A model generated the notes under the pieces. It ran no database searches, was not told the origin of the DNA, and saw only the letters and a list, made by a program, of their open reading frames with translations. A stretch of DNA of 64,000 bases from NCBI RefSeq assembly GCF_000966285.1, contig NZ_KQ031391.1:6634430-6698429 (forward strand), given 5' to 3'. The translations under genes and the position numbers were made by a program. How positions within the stretch are numbered: the first letter of the stretch is position 1; each line of letters starts with the position of its first letter. The stretch is from Pseudofrankia sp. DC12. GTDB taxonomy: Bacteria; Actinomycetota; Actinomycetes; Frankiales; Frankiaceae. Below are positions 53,992 through 62,226 of the stretch, piece after piece.

Positions 53992-54567
53992 CTACGGGCG
54001 TTCCGTAGTGTTCTTTGACCTCAGTTCGGCGCGCACCTCATCCGCCTCATGCCGATTCATCGCGTTGAGTATGCCCTCTGCGACACTGGCTGGCATCTTA
54101 GCGAGTCGAGCAGCTGCCCATCCCGAGCCGGACATGGCCAAGACAGCACCTGCCATGTGAGGAGACATGACGGTCAGCCACTGGCTGCCTAGGTCGCTAT
54201 CCACGCTGTGTAGCCGGTCCAAAGCCGAGTCGGGGTCGAGTTCTCTCAACCAAGCCTTGGTCTGCTGGTTGATCATCGATGGGTCTGCCTGGTGTTCTTC
54301 GCGCTGCTGAGCAGAGTGGGAGGGATCATCCGCGGTGTCCCAGCCCAAACGGTTTGTCATCTGTGAATCCGTGCTTCCGATGCTACGGCGGGCATCGCGT
54401 AACCTCTGTATCAATTGCCGTACCTTGCGATCAGATATCACTGCATCGAACATGCCCTCGCTTCGGCGCTCATCGTTGTCAAGTTCGCCGCTGATCGCAT
54501 CGATCAGCGCCCTGGCCTGCGAGTCCGCGATGCCGTGGTCGTCAAGGAATACTTCGCAGGCCACCAC
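53992..54567 (-). CDS. Hypothetical protein, likely 3' part of an IS-split gene
   Basis: 191 residues from a GTG at 54567. Helical throughout: FLDDHGIADSQARALIDAI, then an Arg-rich helix (KVRQLIQRLRDARRS), and a C-terminal part (AWLRELDPDSALDRLHSVDS, then MAGAVLAMSGSGWAAARLAKM) resembling the superhelical MgtE-N/FliG-like repeats. The frame stays open upstream as NIPDQEERESRVVACEVF with no good start, up to where the IS begins. The helix-turn-helix gene at 56220-56804 on the same strand loses its end at the other side of the IS. The two are best read as halves of one gene of about 400 codons. GC is low for the window. Confidence 0.6.
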   Translation of the reverse strand: MVACEVFLDDHGIADSQARALIDAISGELDNDERRSEGMFDAVISDRKVRQLIQRLRDARRSIGSTDSQMTNRLGWDTADDPSHSAQQREEHQADPSMINQQTKAWLRELDPDSALDRLHSVDSDLGSQWLTVMSPHMAGAVLAMSGSGWAAARLAKMPASVAEGILNAMNRHEADEVRAELRSKNTTERP

Positions 54568-54761
54568 TCGACTTTCGCGTTCTTCTTGATCGGGAATGTT
54601 GGTTTGTCTTCGCGTGATGAGGTTTCTATTCGATCGTGGTGAGCTGTTTGTGTGGTGCGGGTGTTTGGGGTGGTTTGTCGCCTCGGGTCGGTGCCTGTTT
54701 TGGGCTGTTCCGGGGGCTGTGGGCCGGTCAGGGGCCGGTCTGGGTGGCTGGTGGGGCGGGT

Positions 54762-56078
54762 TCAGGCCGCGAGGCCGTGCTCGGTGGTGTCCCAGGCCAG
54801 GTGGAGGGTGTGGATTTCCGCGGCGGTGGGCGTGACGGGGTCAGCTGGGCGAAAACGCGCGGTGATCAGGACGCGGCGTAGCTTGCCGAGGGCGTCGGCG
54901 GTCGAGACGGTCGTCTTGGTCGTGTACCAGGGTGCGCGGGCGGTGGCGTCGGCGACGTCGGAGTCGTGGTGGCCGGCGGTGAGGTACCAGGTCAGGGTGA
55001 GGGTCTGGGCGAGCAGGGCGAACGGGACCGCGTGCCGCACGGCCTGCGCGGTGCGGGTGTGGGTCTGTCCGACGCCGAAGAGCTGCTTGGCGTCGGCGAT
55101 CGCGACCTCGACCGCCCAGCGGGCGGCGTACCGCTCGGCGATCGTGGCGGGGCGGCTGAACAGGTCCGTGCTGATCAGGGCGAGCAGCGGGCGGCCGGGT
55201 TCGCGGACGAGCACGAGCTGGACGAGGCGGGGGCCGAACACCGAGTACCACAGGCAGACGGTCACCGCGACGTCGACGGTGTGGACGCGGCCGTAGCGGG
55301 TGACGGTGGTCGGGCGGAAGTCGGCGGTGGCGGCGAGCTGGGTGATCGTGGCGAGCCGGTCGCCCTTGACGCGGGGGCGGCCTCGGCGGCCGGTGCGCGG
55401 CGGGGCCGGCGCGAACAGGGCGGCGTCGGCACGCGGTCGAGTCGTCCAGGTCACGTTGCGTGGCAGGGACTTCAGCTCGCCGCCGGCGTAGGCGGAGTCC
55501 GCCACGACGTGGACCTGGCGGTCCGGGAACAGGCGGGCGAGCCGGGCCGCGGCGCGGGCGGCGAGCCACAGCCGGGAGCCGGACATGGTGCCCTTGACAA
55601 CCAGGCACGCGTAGACCGGCAGGCAGATCGGCCGCGCGAAGACCGTGCCGCGCAGGACGACACCGACGATGACCCAGTTGTTGCCGAAGCCGACCGGCGT
55701 CTCGCCCTTCGCGGCGCCGTCGTGGAACCAGCCCGCGGCGAAGACCTTCCGCCCGGCGCGGTGGAAAAGGGTGTCATCGACGACGACGGTTATCGGCCCG
55801 GGGCCGGTGAGCAGACCGACGACGAGACGGGCCAGCGTGTCGCCGACCTCGTCGAGCGTCCAGGCGGCCTTCGCGAAGAAGTAGTGGGCCCGGTGGTGCG
55901 GGGTGTCCCGATGGCGGCCGGCGCCGACGAGCATCCCGACGACGGTGCGCCGCCCGGGCGCGGCGACCAGCCCGGTCGCCAGCATCCGGAACGTGGCGAA
56001 GCTCGGCGCGGTGAAACACGGCCGGAAGTACTCCAGCAGGACGGCGAACGACGGCGGTATCGTGACGTGCGGGAGCAT
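54762..56078 (-). CDS. DDE transposase of a nested insertion sequence
   Basis: 438 residues from the ATG at 56078. The DDE set is visible: VVVDDTLFHRAGRKV (first Asp), HVVADSAYAGGEL (second Asp) and RWAVEVAIADAKQLFG (Glu in the last helix). FHDGAAKGETPVGFGNNWV is also typical of this actinobacterial transposase type. Family is IS4-superfamily-like, perhaps IS701; I am not sure. The frame is open to 56180, but that part is Arg-rich and non-conserved. A 13-bp inverted repeat brackets the start codon. I could not define the ends of the IS: flanks near 54600-54660 and 56225-56275 show only weak inverted similarity. Confidence 0.85.
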   Translation of the reverse strand: MLPHVTIPPSFAVLLEYFRPCFTAPSFATFRMLATGLVAAPGRRTVVGMLVGAGRHRDTPHHRAHYFFAKAAWTLDEVGDTLARLVVGLLTGPGPITVVVDDTLFHRAGRKVFAAGWFHDGAAKGETPVGFGNNWVIVGVVLRGTVFARPICLPVYACLVVKGTMSGSRLWLAARAAARLARLFPDRQVHVVADSAYAGGELKSLPRNVTWTTRPRADAALFAPAPPRTGRRGRPRVKGDRLATITQLAATADFRPTTVTRYGRVHTVDVAVTVCLWYSVFGPRLVQLVLVREPGRPLLALISTDLFSRPATIAERYAARWAVEVAIADAKQLFGVGQTHTRTAQAVRHAVPFALLAQTLTLTWYLTAGHHDSDVADATARAPWYTTKTTVSTADALGKLRRVLITARFRPADPVTPTAAEIHTLHLAWDTTEHGLAA

Positions 56079-56125
56079 CGGCGACCCACTCTTCGGAGTG
56101 TTGGTGTGGAAACGCCGATGCTCCC
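56071..56125. promoter_or_regulatory. Inverted repeat over the IS transposase start codon
   Basis: GGGAGCATCGGCG (56071-56083) and CGCCGATGCTCCC (56113-56125) pair perfectly; the first arm contains the ATG (complement). A message folding this way would hide the start codon, a known way to restrain transposase synthesis. Confidence 0.6.
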
Positions 56126-56219
56126 GCCACCAGCCCCGTGAGCTGGACCTTCCCCTCATCAACACTCCGCGTGAAGCCACGCGCGGAAACAGCCGGCGAA
56201 CATGCCCACACTGAACCAG

Positions 56220-56804
56220 TCAAATCATCAACCTCCTTGACGACCCACAAAACCGATCATGAAAAGTGCGAAACTCGAGCAGAGTCTGGCCGATGTAATA
56301 GACCCCTTCCGGGTTCGAGTGGAAATTGGCAAGTGCATGGATCAGGTGGCCTGCCTGCCTGGCTGCCTCATCGTCCGCAGGGACTGGCTGGGGTGCCGCC
56401 TCTGGCTCGCGGCTGGTACCGCCATCTGCGGAAAGCGCGGCGGCGGCCCGGGCGGCGCCGTAAAGCTGCCGCCGCGGGGTCTGGCGTGCCTTCTGCATCT
56501 CAGCCCATGCCCTCAACCACTCCTCCTCGTTCGTGTCCTCAGTTGAGAGGGCGATTTCCTCTTCGACCGCGTAGGCGACGCATGCCCTGACCAGCGCTAG
56601 GACCTGCCTATTTGTCGGAGCGGTCGTGCCCGCGAGCTTGTCCTGGATGGTCGATCGCGGCATCCCCCACTTCGGGCCCTGCTTGCCGGTCAATACCACC
56701 AGTCGGGCTACCGATGGCTTGCCTGCATGGACTTGGAGTTCGCGAAGTCGCGAGGCCAGCTTGGCCACCGGGTCCTCGCCTGCTTCCTGGCTGGAGTTGC
56801 TCAC
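56220..56804 (-). CDS. Helix-turn-helix protein, probably truncated by the IS
   Basis: 194 residues from the ATG at 56804. The N-terminal ~85 residues match the helix-turn-helix unit common in actinobacterial regulators: LASRLRELQVHAGKPSVARL, then MPRSTIQDKLAGTTAPTNRQ and VLALVRACVAYA. A linker and a helical part ending YYIGQTLLEFRTFHDRF follow. The last eight codons (CGSSRRLMI and stop) probably belong to the IS. Its continuation is likely the gene at 53992-54567. The N-terminal part suggests DNA binding; the regulated target is unknown. Confidence 0.65.
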   Translation of the reverse strand: MSNSSQEAGEDPVAKLASRLRELQVHAGKPSVARLVVLTGKQGPKWGMPRSTIQDKLAGTTAPTNRQVLALVRACVAYAVEEEIALSTEDTNEEEWLRAWAEMQKARQTPRRQLYGAARAAAALSADGGTSREPEAAPQPVPADDEAARQAGHLIHALANFHSNPEGVYYIGQTLLEFRTFHDRFCGSSRRLMI

Positions 56805-56929
56805 GGTGCACCTCGTCGTCGTCCGGAATCGTCCGGAAACATCCGGCCGACTGGAGGGCAGTCTAGGCCCCGGGGTCCCCGGTTACCGGCGCGGACCGGG
56901 AGTCGCCGAGAAGATCGCCGGATGCCCGA

Positions 56930-57343
56930 GTGGTGTGGCTCGATAGAGCAGGCCTGAACGATTGGCCCGGCAAGTTGCGCGAGCGGATCGCGGCGTCAGT
57001 ATCGGGACACACAGAGAGTAACGAGGATGTCGATCTCCCCCCTTGGATGTGGCCGCCGTATGCCGTCGGCGCCCCCTTGTCTCCGGAGAAGATCCGGCCG
57101 TTCGGCACGAAGACGATCGTGATCGTGATCGTGCATTGGGCGATGCGGGTCGAGCAGCTCCAGCCCTGGCACGTAACGCTGGAGGCCGCGCTCACCTCGG
57201 CGATCATGGCTGCGAGCGCCCTAGTGGTGATGGAGGTGGCCGCGTTCGCGCGGCGGGCATGGGGCCGGTTCATCCAATGGTTCGTGAAGCGGGTGAAGGT
57301 GAAAGCTCGCGCCGAGTGGTCCGTGACTCTGGGGCAGGACTGA
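56930..57343 (+). CDS. Small hypothetical membrane protein
   Basis: 137 residues from a GTG at 56930. The first half is soluble (VWLDRAGLNDWPGKLRERI). Hydrophobic stretches are IVIVIVHWAM and ALTSAIMAASALVVMEVAAF, the second long enough to cross the membrane, and a basic C-terminal helix follows (FVKRVKVKARAEW). I recognise no family. It is transcribed away from the helix-turn-helix gene and ends at a strong hairpin, which supports a real transcription unit. Confidence 0.5.
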   Translation: MVWLDRAGLNDWPGKLRERIAASVSGHTESNEDVDLPPWMWPPYAVGAPLSPEKIRPFGTKTIVIVIVHWAMRVEQLQPWHVTLEAALTSAIMAASALVVMEVAAFARRAWGRFIQWFVKRVKVKARAEWSVTLGQD

Positions 57344-57651
57344 CCTCGCCAGCCCTCCTAGATCGCGTCGTCCCGGGAACGGGTGCCGCGGCGACGTCCA
57401 CAGACGTCGCCGCGGCACCCGCGGAACCGGGACGAGTCCGGTCGCCCCACACCTACACCACCCGACGGCCGATTGACCTGCTTATCAGGCAGGGCTGAGC
57501 TCAGAACTCACCCGGCCAGCCCGACCAGCCGACACCAGGGCTGTCAACGAATGTGACACCAACCTCGGTTCACTGTTTCCGCTCCTACTGGAAGCCCGTC
57601 GACCGGCGGTCGCAGAACCCTGGTTTCCGAGACGGCTGGTCAGAGTCCCCG
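57344..57651. other. Intergenic region between small membrane protein and right transposase
   Basis: 308 bases between converging genes. It contains the 18-bp hairpin at 57381-57420. No inverted-repeat terminus of a Tn3 element was found here, so the right transposase does not have its own intact left end nearby. Confidence 0.5.
57381..57420. terminator. Perfect 18-bp hairpin
   Basis: Arms 57381-57398 and 57403-57420 with a CACA loop, 38 bases beyond the stop of the small membrane protein gene. No T-run. Confidence 0.75.
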
Positions 57652-60600
57652 TCAGGCGGCCGGTCCGCTCGGGAACAGGGCGCGAGGTTCGAGGTCCAGC
57701 CGGGTGGTCGGCACCGTGTCGGGCGGGTCGAGGTCGAGCACCAGGTCTCCGAGGCGGCGGATGGTGTGGGTGATGTAGGGGGTGATGGTGGCCAGGTCGT
57801 CGTGGTCGACCGGGTGGCCCTCGGCGGCCAGGGCGTTCGCGGCGTCGGTGATGTCGAGCGCTGTGGAGTAGATCGCGCAGTTGGCCATCAGCTCGTTGAA
57901 CTTGACCACCAGTTCCTGGTGTTCGGGGTCGTTGTGGCCGATCAGTTTCCCGCCGACCATCAGCCAGTCCGAGTAGCCGTGGAACGCCTCGGCCTTGTTG
58001 GTGATCGCGGTGATCTGCTCCCGTAACTCCGGCTCGGACAGGTAGCGCAGCAAGGTGATCGTGCGGATCACCCGGCCCAGCTCCCGGAACGCCCGGTACA
58101 GGCGGTTCTTGCGCGAGTGGTTCCCGAGCCGGCGCAGCAGGGTCACCGAGGACACCCGGCCCTCGCGGATGGAGATCGCGGTGCGCAGCAGGTCGGTCCA
58201 GTGCTTGGCGATCAGGTCCCAGTCGATGGCGTTGTCGCCGAACAGCGTGTCGATGTGCTGGTAGCGGGTCCGACCGTCGGGCCGGTAGAAGATCAGGTCG
58301 TGCCAGTTGCGGATGCGTGGCAGCAGCTCGAACCCCAACAAAGCGGACAGGCCGAACACCGGCAGCGACTGGCCCTGGGTGTCGGCGTGGACGGTGTCCG
58401 GTTGAACGTCGGACTCGTTGCGCAGCAGGCCCTCGATGATGTAGATCGCCTCCCACACCCCGCACGGGATGAAGTGGGAGAACAGCGCGATGTAGGAGTC
58501 GGCCACGTGCCGCATCGCGATCCCGCCGTAGCCGCCGTAGCGGATGTGCGACTCGGCCAGCAGGTTGTTCTCCCAGGTGTCCACCTGCGACCCGTCGACC
58601 GCGACCACCTGGCCGTCGCCCCAGATCCCGGCCACGTCCAGCTTGGCGAACTCGTTGATCACATCTGTGGAGCCCCGGTACACCTTGCCGGGGTCGGAGT
58701 GCTTGTTGCCGGCGGTGTAGATCTCGTGCGCGGACACCTTCCCGCGCGTGTGCCGGGCGACCTCGGCGGCGCCGAGGTTGGTGCCGTACGCATAGGTCGT
58801 GGTGACGTAACGGCCCAGGGTGTCGCGGATCTTCGGGTCCGACCCCGACGCCGGCCCGAAGTGCCGGTGCCAGCCGGTCAGATAGGCCGTACGGGTGAGG
58901 ATGTCCAGCAGGCTGCGTTCCGGGAGTCGCTGGTGAATCGCCGTCTCCAAGACGATCGCCGAGGGCCGCCGGTCGGCCCCCTTGCGGCGCTTGAGCACCG
59001 GCCTGTCACCGTCCAGCACCAGATCGGTGTTCGCCGGATACCCGGCGTCGACCTGCGACGCGGTGCGCACCAGCTCGTCCCGGTAGTACGCCACCAGCTC
59101 GGCCGCCTCAGCCGGGATACCGGCCTGGGCGCAGAAGTCCGCGGCCAGCGGCCGGCACTCGTCCCAGGTCATGAGCTGGGCGTGCAGGTTGGCGTAGGAG
59201 TCCGAGCCCACCACCGCGACGTCCCCGGACCGCAGCTCAGCGGCCAGGTAGGAGAACACGCAGACCTCCAGGTGCCGACGAGCCAGCATCCCCGGCCGCT
59301 GCCGCTCCCGAAGCACCTTCTTCCACGCATCGCTGGCGAAAGCGTCCACCTTCACGCTGACCGTGGTGGACTGGCCGTCCTCCTCGACTGTGGTCGTCTC
59401 CGGTATCCAGTCGCTGCGCCGGTCCCGGTTGGCGCGGATGAACTCCACCGCGTCCAACACCGATCCGTCCGCGCTGGTCGCCTCCAGCTCGATTGCGTCG
59501 ACCAGGGTGAACAGCACCGGCCGGTGCGAGCGGTAGAACCGCTCCAACAGCGGCAGGTAGTTGTTGCCGTGATACGCCGACACCGCCTCGGCCGCGGTGG
59601 CCAGCTCGTCGATCCCGCCGGCGTCCTCCAGCGCCTTGAGCACCAGCCGGCCCGCCCGTTCCTCGACCCCAGCGCCGGGCACCTCCCCGGTGGCGGGGTC
59701 GGCGGGCGTGGTGGCCTCGCGGGCCGCGGCCAACACCTCGCCGATCACGCCGATCAGCCGCTCGGCCTCCGCGCGGTTGGCCGCCTGGATCTCCTCCAGC
59801 CGCTCCCGGCCCTTTTTGTGCAGGGCGGCCATGCGCTTGCAGAACATGGTCACCACCTCGTCCCGCGCCGCCGTGCGGCACTCGTGCACGAGGCTGATCA
59901 GCAGCGTCAGTCGCTTGTCCTCGTTGAGCACCTTGCGCATGTCCGCGGCGTCGGTCACCCGCGCCTCGCCGGCGAAGTGTGCGATCTTGCCCGGCGGGAT
60001 GCCCTCCAGCCACTCTCCAGTCGGCCCCAGCGCGTCCAACCTGGCCAGATACACCAGGCGGTCCTTGAGCTTGCCCAGCGTTGCCGCCTGCGCCGAGTCC
60101 TTCAACCGGTCCAACTCGCTGCGCCGGGTCGCCGGGTCGACCCACAGCAGCCGCTCCAACCGTGCCCGCTGCATCCGGTCCGGCCGGGCCGCCACCGCGG
60201 TGAACGTGCCGCCGTTGACCTCGGTGCGGATCAAGGCGGACATCGCGTCCAGCGTCGTGTAGCCGGGCAGCTCGCAGCTCTGCCGCACCAGCTCGTCCAA
60301 CGCCACGTTGATCAGATCTGCCGGGTTGTCCTTGGACTGCACCGCCTTGCGGATCGCTGCCTCGGCCACCGCCCGCACCTTGGCCGGCGTGTACTTCACG
60401 CCCATCCGCGTGCGCACGAAGTCCCGGTGCCGCCACAGCGTCCGGTCCGACTCGTGCACGGCCTCCACGGCCTCGGCCAGCTCCAGCTTGCTGCGCACGT
60501 AGTCGACCACCGCCGCCGGCACGTCGGCCAGCTTCGGGAAGTACCCCAGCCGCTGGTAGCACTTCAGCAGCACCACCAGCGCCAGGAAGTGCTGCTCGGT

Positions 60601-60720
60601 AGCGGTCTTCGACCGAGCCCACCCGACCTCGTCCGCGGCGGGCGTGAACGCCTCCGCTAGCTCCCGCGCCGACACCACCCGCTTGAACCGCGGATACGCG
60701 GTCCGATCAATCGACGCCAA
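57652..60720 (-). CDS. tnpA: Tn3-family transposase (right copy)
   Basis: 1022 residues; the start is a TTG at 60720 giving MASIDRTAYPRFKRVV, which aligns with the GTG start of the left copy. The DDE residues are in GSQVDTWENNLLAE, HADTQGQSLPVFGL and TNKAEAFHGY. It is full length and apparently functional. It is divergent from the frameshifted recombinase, a usual Tn3 arrangement in which the resolution site lies in the ~180-base gap. The end of this gene is more than 4 kb from either outer terminus in its reading direction, so it may act on the outer repeats of the whole element. Confidence 0.93.
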   Translation of the reverse strand: MASIDRTAYPRFKRVVSARELAEAFTPAADEVGWARSKTATEQHFLALVVLLKCYQRLGYFPKLADVPAAVVDYVRSKLELAEAVEAVHESDRTLWRHRDFVRTRMGVKYTPAKVRAVAEAAIRKAVQSKDNPADLINVALDELVRQSCELPGYTTLDAMSALIRTEVNGGTFTAVAARPDRMQRARLERLLWVDPATRRSELDRLKDSAQAATLGKLKDRLVYLARLDALGPTGEWLEGIPPGKIAHFAGEARVTDAADMRKVLNEDKRLTLLISLVHECRTAARDEVVTMFCKRMAALHKKGRERLEEIQAANRAEAERLIGVIGEVLAAAREATTPADPATGEVPGAGVEERAGRLVLKALEDAGGIDELATAAEAVSAYHGNNYLPLLERFYRSHRPVLFTLVDAIELEATSADGSVLDAVEFIRANRDRRSDWIPETTTVEEDGQSTTVSVKVDAFASDAWKKVLRERQRPGMLARRHLEVCVFSYLAAELRSGDVAVVGSDSYANLHAQLMTWDECRPLAADFCAQAGIPAEAAELVAYYRDELVRTASQVDAGYPANTDLVLDGDRPVLKRRKGADRRPSAIVLETAIHQRLPERSLLDILTRTAYLTGWHRHFGPASGSDPKIRDTLGRYVTTTYAYGTNLGAAEVARHTRGKVSAHEIYTAGNKHSDPGKVYRGSTDVINEFAKLDVAGIWGDGQVVAVDGSQVDTWENNLLAESHIRYGGYGGIAMRHVADSYIALFSHFIPCGVWEAIYIIEGLLRNESDVQPDTVHADTQGQSLPVFGLSALLGFELLPRIRNWHDLIFYRPDGRTRYQHIDTLFGDNAIDWDLIAKHWTDLLRTAISIREGRVSSVTLLRRLGNHSRKNRLYRAFRELGRVIRTITLLRYLSEPELREQITAITNKAEAFHGYSDWLMVGGKLIGHNDPEHQELVVKFNELMANCAIYSTALDITDAANALAAEGHPVDHDDLATITPYITHTIRRLGDLVLDLDPPDTVPTTRLDLEPRALFPSGPAA

Positions 60721-60815
60721 CCCGACACCCCAGCACGATCAGGACCGAGACGTCGGCACCTTAGCCACCGGCAACGATCACCCGGCGCGCGGCCTCTGAC
60801 CGGCGGTCACTGGCG

Positions 60816-60840
60816 GCGGCAGGTTTCTGGCGTATTCCGG
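60816..60840 (-). repeat. 25-bp repeat in the transposase-recombinase gap
   Basis: Perfect inverted match to 51428-51452, in the gap where a Tn3 resolution site is expected. Core TTTCTGGCGTATT. Confidence 0.8.
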
Positions 60841-60901
60841 CCGTCCCCCGGATCGGGGCGACTCTTGGTGCTTTTCTGCGATAGAGGCGGAGGGGGCTGC
60901 C

Positions 60902-61818
60902 ATGGGCGTGGTGCGGGCGGAGGCGCGGAGTTCGGCGGCGCCGACCGTCGCCGAGGCGGTCGCGGCGTTCCTGGCCACGTTGGATCATCCGGAGACGGCG
61001 GGGACCCGGCGGGTCTACGCGTCGACATTGCGCCAGCTTCGCGAGCACCTCGGATCGGAGGTGCTTGTCGCGGTGCTCGACGAGCCGGCCACGGCGAGCG
61101 CGGTGGCGGGGTGGTTGTCGAGCGGTGGGGGCCGGCGGCGCCAGCGACGTTCAACCGCAACCTGGACGCGCTGCGCTCGGCGGCGGGCTACTGGCGCGAC
61201 CAGGGCTGGATCGTCGGCGACCCGACCCGGGCGATCCGCCGCCGCGGTCGCGCACCCGACCGGACCCGGGCGCTGTCGCGCGCGACCGTCGAGGAACTGC
61301 TCGGCCGGGAGGACATCGGTCTGCGGGAGCGAGTGCTGTGGCGGATGTTGTACGAGACCGCCCGCGCCTCCGAGGTCCTGGCCCTCGATGTCGACGAGCT
61401 CGACCTGCGCAACCGGTGCGCCAAGGTCCGCCGCAAGGGCAACGCCGTCGACATCATCGTCTGGCGGACCGGCACCGTCTGCCTGCTGCCACGGCTGCTC
61501 AAGGGACGGCCGGCCGGGCCGGTCCGGCGCGCCCGCCTCGCGCTCCCGCCGGCCGACCTCGACCCGATCAGCGGCCGGGCCCGGCTGTCCTACCGCCGCG
61601 CGGCGGAGCTGTTCACCGCGGCGGCCGGCGGGGCGACGCTGCACCAGCTGCGCCACTCGGCGCTCACGCACGCCGCCGAGGACGGCGCGAACACCTCGAC
61701 GCTGCTGTCCTACTCCGGGCACACCTCGGTCGCCTCGCTGGCCCGCTACGCCCGGGTGTCACCGGAGGCCCTGGCCCGCTGGCAGGCCGGCCGCGATCCA
61801 GCAGCCCGCCGCCGCTGA
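60902..61818 (+). pseudogene. Tyrosine recombinase, frameshifted copy
   Basis: Begins MGVVRAEARSSAAPTVAEAV and follows the intact copy (51524-52456) through SAVAGW, then loses one base at about 61110-61120; the rest (WGPAAPATFNRNLDALR onward) continues in another frame to the stop at 61818. Two in-frame losses follow: one Ala in TARASEV, and four residues (FVTD in the other copy) after KGRPAGPV. The catalytic motifs HQLRH, YSGHTS and ARYARVS remain. It ends directly at the right terminal repeat. Without the frameshift it would be active-looking; a sequencing error cannot be excluded. Confidence 0.85.
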
Positions 61819-61819
61819 G

Positions 61820-61856
61820 CCCGTTGCCCCTTTCTGCCGTATCTCGGCGGCCCCCC
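61820..61856 (-). repeat. Right terminal inverted repeat of the Tn3-family element
   Basis: Exact complement of 39524-39560, starting one base after the recombinase stop. Confidence 0.95.
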
Positions 61857-62226
61857 TAGCGGGCCGTGCGGCGGCGGAACAGCGCCGTGGCGGCGGCGTA
61901 GCTGGCCACCAGGATGCCGGTGCACCAGACGAGCGCGACGGCCGCCGTGCCGTGGGCGGCGTGGCCGCGCACGAGCAGGCCGCGGACGGTGTTGATGACC
62001 GGGGTGAGCGGCTGGTGGTCGGCGAACGCCCGCAACGGGCCGGGCATCGTGCTCGTCGGCACGAACCCGCTGCTCACGTACGGCAGGAACAGGATAAGGA
62101 ACGTCATGCCGTTCGCCGCCTCGGGCCCGCCGGCGAGCAGGCCGTGCGTGACCGACAGCCAGGTCATCGCCACCACGTAGAACGCCAGGACGCCGATGGC
62201 GGCGGGGAGGGGGCCGCGGTCGTCAT
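61856..62226 (-). pseudogene. ABC-2 type permease remnant (DrrB-like)
   Basis: Only the C-terminal half of an ABC-2 exporter permease remains: GVLAFYVVAMTWLSVTHGLL, ANGMTFLILFLPYVSSGFVP, the conserved FADHQPLTPVINTVRGLL, and a last helix ending ALFRRRTAR. The start codon at 62226 overlaps the ATPase stop (ATGA), but its frame (MTTAAPSPPP) stops within 20 codons, and the C-terminal part is in another frame. An internal deletion of the N-terminal ~100-150 codons explains this. The stop codon is intact although the Tn3-family element inserted exactly there, so the decay is independent of the insertion. Confidence 0.8.
61857..61861. repeat. Right target-site duplication TAGCG
   Basis: Matches 39519-39523. 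Together with one base of the terminus it forms the stop codon of the ABC permease remnant on the minus strand. Confidence 0.92.

Larger units (their letters stand above)
39524..61856. mobile_element. 22.3-kb Tn3-family transposon
   Basis: Bounded by identical 37-bp inverted repeats (39524-39560 and 61820-61856, starting GGGGGGCCGCC) and an exact TAGCG duplication. Removing the element rejoins the ends of helY and an ABC permease gene. It contains Tn3 transposases at 39642-42668 (+) and 57652-60720 (-), an intact tyrosine recombinase at 51524-52456 (-), a frameshifted relative at 60902-61818 (+), a nested IS, and unrecognised cargo. Perfect ends and duplication mean it moved as one unit, and recently. 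The two transposases and a truncated internal terminus suggest it formed by recombination of two related transposons. Confidence 0.93.

Noticed and set aside
53930-54009. Possible transposase remnant reading LGDKAYRRT
   Set aside because: Only about 25 codons with weak resemblance to the end of IS5-like transposases; too short to support.
54590-56275. Exact ends and target duplication of the nested IS
   Set aside because: GGTTT at both borders and weak inverted similarity were seen, but no matching duplication, so no boundaries are claimed.
57344-57651. Expected left terminus of a separate right-hand Tn3 element
   Set aside because: No sequence like AAAGGGGCAACGGG or its complement was found here; only the outer termini and the internal copy at 51504 exist.
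58117-60660. An 847-codon open frame on the plus strand
   Set aside because: Antisense shadow of the right transposase, with no recognisable motif.
60865-61818. A single 317-codon recombinase starting at 60865
   Set aside because: Its first ~85 residues are Gly/Arg-rich and differ from the intact copy; the matching N-terminus is in the frame starting at 60902. The gene is frameshifted.
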